Of a stretch of 64,000 bases of DNA, positions 62,398 to 64,000 are shown one piece after another (positions within the stretch are counted from its first letter, which is position 1; each line of letters opens with the position of its first letter). Source of the DNA: Rhizobium sp. Root1203. Its GTDB lineage: Bacteria; Pseudomonadota; Alphaproteobacteria; Rhizobiales; Rhizobiaceae. The notes under the pieces were generated by a model, which ran no database searches, had not been told where the DNA came from, and was given only the letters and a program-made list of their open reading frames with translations. A program made the position numbers and the translations under genes. Location: NCBI RefSeq assembly GCF_001424945.1, contig NZ_LMCW01000019.1, forward strand, positions 1-64,000. Reading direction: 5' to 3'.

Positions 62398-63240
62398 ATG
62401 ATCAATTATGGACTTGCAGGACGGGTAGTCGTGGTAAGCGGGGGCACCTCTGGTATCGGGCTCTCTACAGCCGAGGCACTAGCTCGCGACGGCGCGAACG
62501 TTGCCGTGATAGGGACGAACGCAGAGCGGATGGCAATGGCCACGAAGCAGATTCAAGACGCTGGAGCCGGCAGGGTGAAGGTGCTGGGTGTGCTCGCCGA
62601 TGTCCGAGATCCGGCGACACTTGCGGCCGCCGCCAGCACAGTGAAAACAGAACTGGGCGATGTCTCAGGCATTGTCGCGGCTGCCGGCATTGGTGGCGCT
62701 TCGCGGGCGGAGGACTTGTCGCTGGAGGAACTGAACAACGTGATGGCGGTCAACGTCGGCGGCGTTCTTTCGACGTGCCAGGCATTCGTGAAGGGGATGA
62801 TCGAACGCCGAGACGGCAGAATCGTCATAATCGGATCGATCAACTCGTTCGGCGGACAACCTGGCCGCATGCATTACACCGCAAGCAAACACGCTGTGGT
62901 CGGAATGGTCAAGAACCTTGCGATCGAGTGGGGGCACCATAACGTCCGGGTGAACGGCATCGCGCCAGGCCCCGTCGATACCCCGCTTCTCCGGCGGAAT
63001 GTTCCGCCTAGCTTCATGGAAAACGTGTTCGAGGACCGTATCCCGCTGGGTCGCCTTGCCCGGGCGGAAGAGCTGGCAAGTGCATCCCTGATGCTACTGT
63101 CCGATGCTGCTAGCTACATCAACGGTGCGATGTTGGTTGTGGACGGTGGAATGACCGCCGGGCCTTTCACCCGCCGGCAGGGAATGGACATGGGTTCCCG
63201 CCGCCTGTTGGAAGCCGGGGTTTACAGCGAAGCGAAATAG
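62398..63240 (+). CDS. Short-chain dehydrogenase/reductase (SDR)
   Basis: A 280-residue SDR: SGGTSGIG at 14-21 (TGxxxGxG-type with Ser instead of Thr), AAAG at 94-97 in place of NNAG, Ser147, Tyr160 and Lys164 (YTASK). GAGGATAAG precedes ATG. Third-party gene in the liv operon context (182-bp gap after livF, GMC oxidoreductase 93 bp on). Substitution of NNAG is a mild divergence. May oxidise the imported compound after GMC-type oxidation. Confidence 0.9.
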   Translation: MINYGLAGRVVVVSGGTSGIGLSTAEALARDGANVAVIGTNAERMAMATKQIQDAGAGRVKVLGVLADVRDPATLAAAASTVKTELGDVSGIVAAAGIGGASRAEDLSLEELNNVMAVNVGGVLSTCQAFVKGMIERRDGRIVIIGSINSFGGQPGRMHYTASKHAVVGMVKNLAIEWGHHNVRVNGIAPGPVDTPLLRRNVPPSFMENVFEDRIPLGRLARAEELASASLMLLSDAASYINGAMLVVDGGMTAGPFTRRQGMDMGSRRLLEAGVYSEAK

Positions 63241-63333
63241 CACTGAGCCAACACCGCAATAGCAGAACCGCGAAGCGAGCAGAACCGCCGCGCGCTTCGC
63301 AATCGACTACAATTGCCCGGATAGAATGAAGCA

Positions 63334-64000
63334 ATGACCCAGAAAACGTCGCTAACCACGGAAACGGTAGATTATTGCATAGTCGGAGCAGGGCCCGCCG
63401 GATGCGTCCTTGCAAACAGATTGTCGGAGAACGGTAAGCATAGCGTCACGTTGTTGGAGGCGGGCAGGAGTGATGCACATCCTTTCATCCATATCCCCGC
63501 CGCCTTCATCTTCATTTACAACAACAGCCGATACAACTGGCGTTTCACGAGCGAGCCTGATCCGAATCTCAAGGGTCGCAGCCTCGTGATCACTCAGGGC
63601 AAGGTCCTCGGTGGCTCCAGTTCAATCAACGGCATGCTCCATGTGAGGGGGCAGCGCGAGGAATTCGATCAATGGGCCCAGTCGGGATGCTCAGGTTGGA
63701 GCTACGACGAGGTTCTGCCTTATTACCGGAAAGCGGAGAGCTACCAGGGAAGCGAGCGCTCGTCCGCCGCTATACGCGGCTTCGAGGGTCATCATGCCGT
63801 TTCTGACGCTGCCGATGTCCACCCGCTGACTCGCGCCTTTGTGAAAGGCGCTCAGGAGGTGGGCATGCCCTACAACGCCGACATGAATGGCGAGACAAGG
63901 GAAGGCGCGGCCTTCTTTCAGCACAACCGGAAAGGCCGCTTTCGTAGCCAGCCGGCCCAGACCTATCTCAGATCAGCGAAAAAGCGCCCGAACCTTGACG
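63334..64000 (+). CDS. GMC-family oxidoreductase (choline/alcohol dehydrogenase-like), 3' end outside the window
   Basis: The first 222 residues of a GMC flavoenzyme: FAD-binding motif GAGPAG at 18-23, then LLEAG at 40-44 for the ribose loop, and the GMC signature GKVLGGSSSINGMLHVRG (89-106) are clear. Normal length would be about 530-550 residues, so the gene simply runs off the edge. It has no signal peptide. Close to choline dehydrogenase and polyethylene-glycol/alcohol dehydrogenases. Same strand as the liv operon and SDR, likely co-expressed; suggests the imported compound carries a primary alcohol. Confidence 0.92.
   Translation, partial: MTQKTSLTTETVDYCIVGAGPAGCVLANRLSENGKHSVTLLEAGRSDAHPFIHIPAAFIFIYNNSRYNWRFTSEPDPNLKGRSLVITQGKVLGGSSSINGMLHVRGQREEFDQWAQSGCSGWSYDEVLPYYRKAESYQGSERSSAAIRGFEGHHAVSDAADVHPLTRAFVKGAQEVGMPYNADMNGETREGAAFFQHNRKGRFRSQPAQTYLRSAKKRPNLD

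Overview
This window looks like accessory, probably megaplasmid-borne, DNA of a rhizobial alphaproteobacterium (Rhizobium/Sinorhizobium/Agrobacterium type). That assignment is an inference from high-GC coding sequence with AT-rich intergenic spots, densely packed catabolic operons (ABC sugar and branched-chain transporters, tripartite tricarboxylate transporter, many SDRs and aldehyde dehydrogenases), DUF2934-type small proteins and IS21/IS66 remnants. No rRNA, tRNA, CRISPR array, phage or replication gene was seen.

Layout. 0-4.8 kb: an IS21-family end has cut a tartrate/D-malate dehydrogenase-like gene; behind it lie an aldehyde dehydrogenase, an SDR and a HpcH/HpaI aldolase on the minus strand, with a divergent bicupin gene. 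4.8-9.9 kb: a gene-poor, eroded zone with small rhizobial-type proteins (DUF2934, a PPOX-like stress protein) and an IS66 OrfA fragment. 9.9-23 kb: catabolic module A, with LysR, ALDH, 2-hydroxyacid dehydrogenase, SMP-30 lactonase, two SDRs, an MmgE/PrpD protein, a ribose/xylose-type ABC importer and a zinc alcohol dehydrogenase. 23-29 kb: pntAB, a RibD-like reductase, a small cupin, a 4-oxalocrotonate tautomerase-like protein and a cyclase-family hydrolase. 29-34.5 kb: a second sugar ABC importer with a divergent LacI regulator. 34.6-45.6 kb: module B, with TctA/TctB/TctC, SDR, ALDH, IclR regulator, SDR, SMP-30 lactonase, MmgE/PrpD and another TctC. 45.7-53.4 kb: a wrecked SDR pseudogene, then a periplasmic molybdenum aldehyde oxidoreductase (paoABC-like) with its XdhC-type chaperone, a mocA pseudogene broken by frameshifts and an internal inversion, a cytochrome P460-family protein and a b-type membrane protein. 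53.4-57.3 kb: LysR, a membrane adenylate/guanylate cyclase and a DUF3422 protein. 57.6-64 kb: a complete branched-chain-type ABC importer (livKHMGF order) followed by an SDR and a GMC oxidoreductase that runs off the end.

How it may work together (inference): modules A and B each pair an uptake system with oxidation to a lactone (SDR or alcohol dehydrogenase), lactone hydrolysis (SMP-30), an MmgE/PrpD-family step, and aldehyde oxidation; the aldolase at the left end and pntAB could supply C-C cleavage and NADPH/NADH balance. The two MmgE/PrpD proteins are clear paralogues. No classical sugar-acid dehydratase (IlvD/Edd or enolase superfamily) is visible, so MmgE/PrpD is the candidate for the missing step. 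A 21-bp inverted-repeat motif (about GWTATAA-N7-TTATAWC) occurs in intergenic DNA of module A, module B and the liv locus and may tie them into one regulon.
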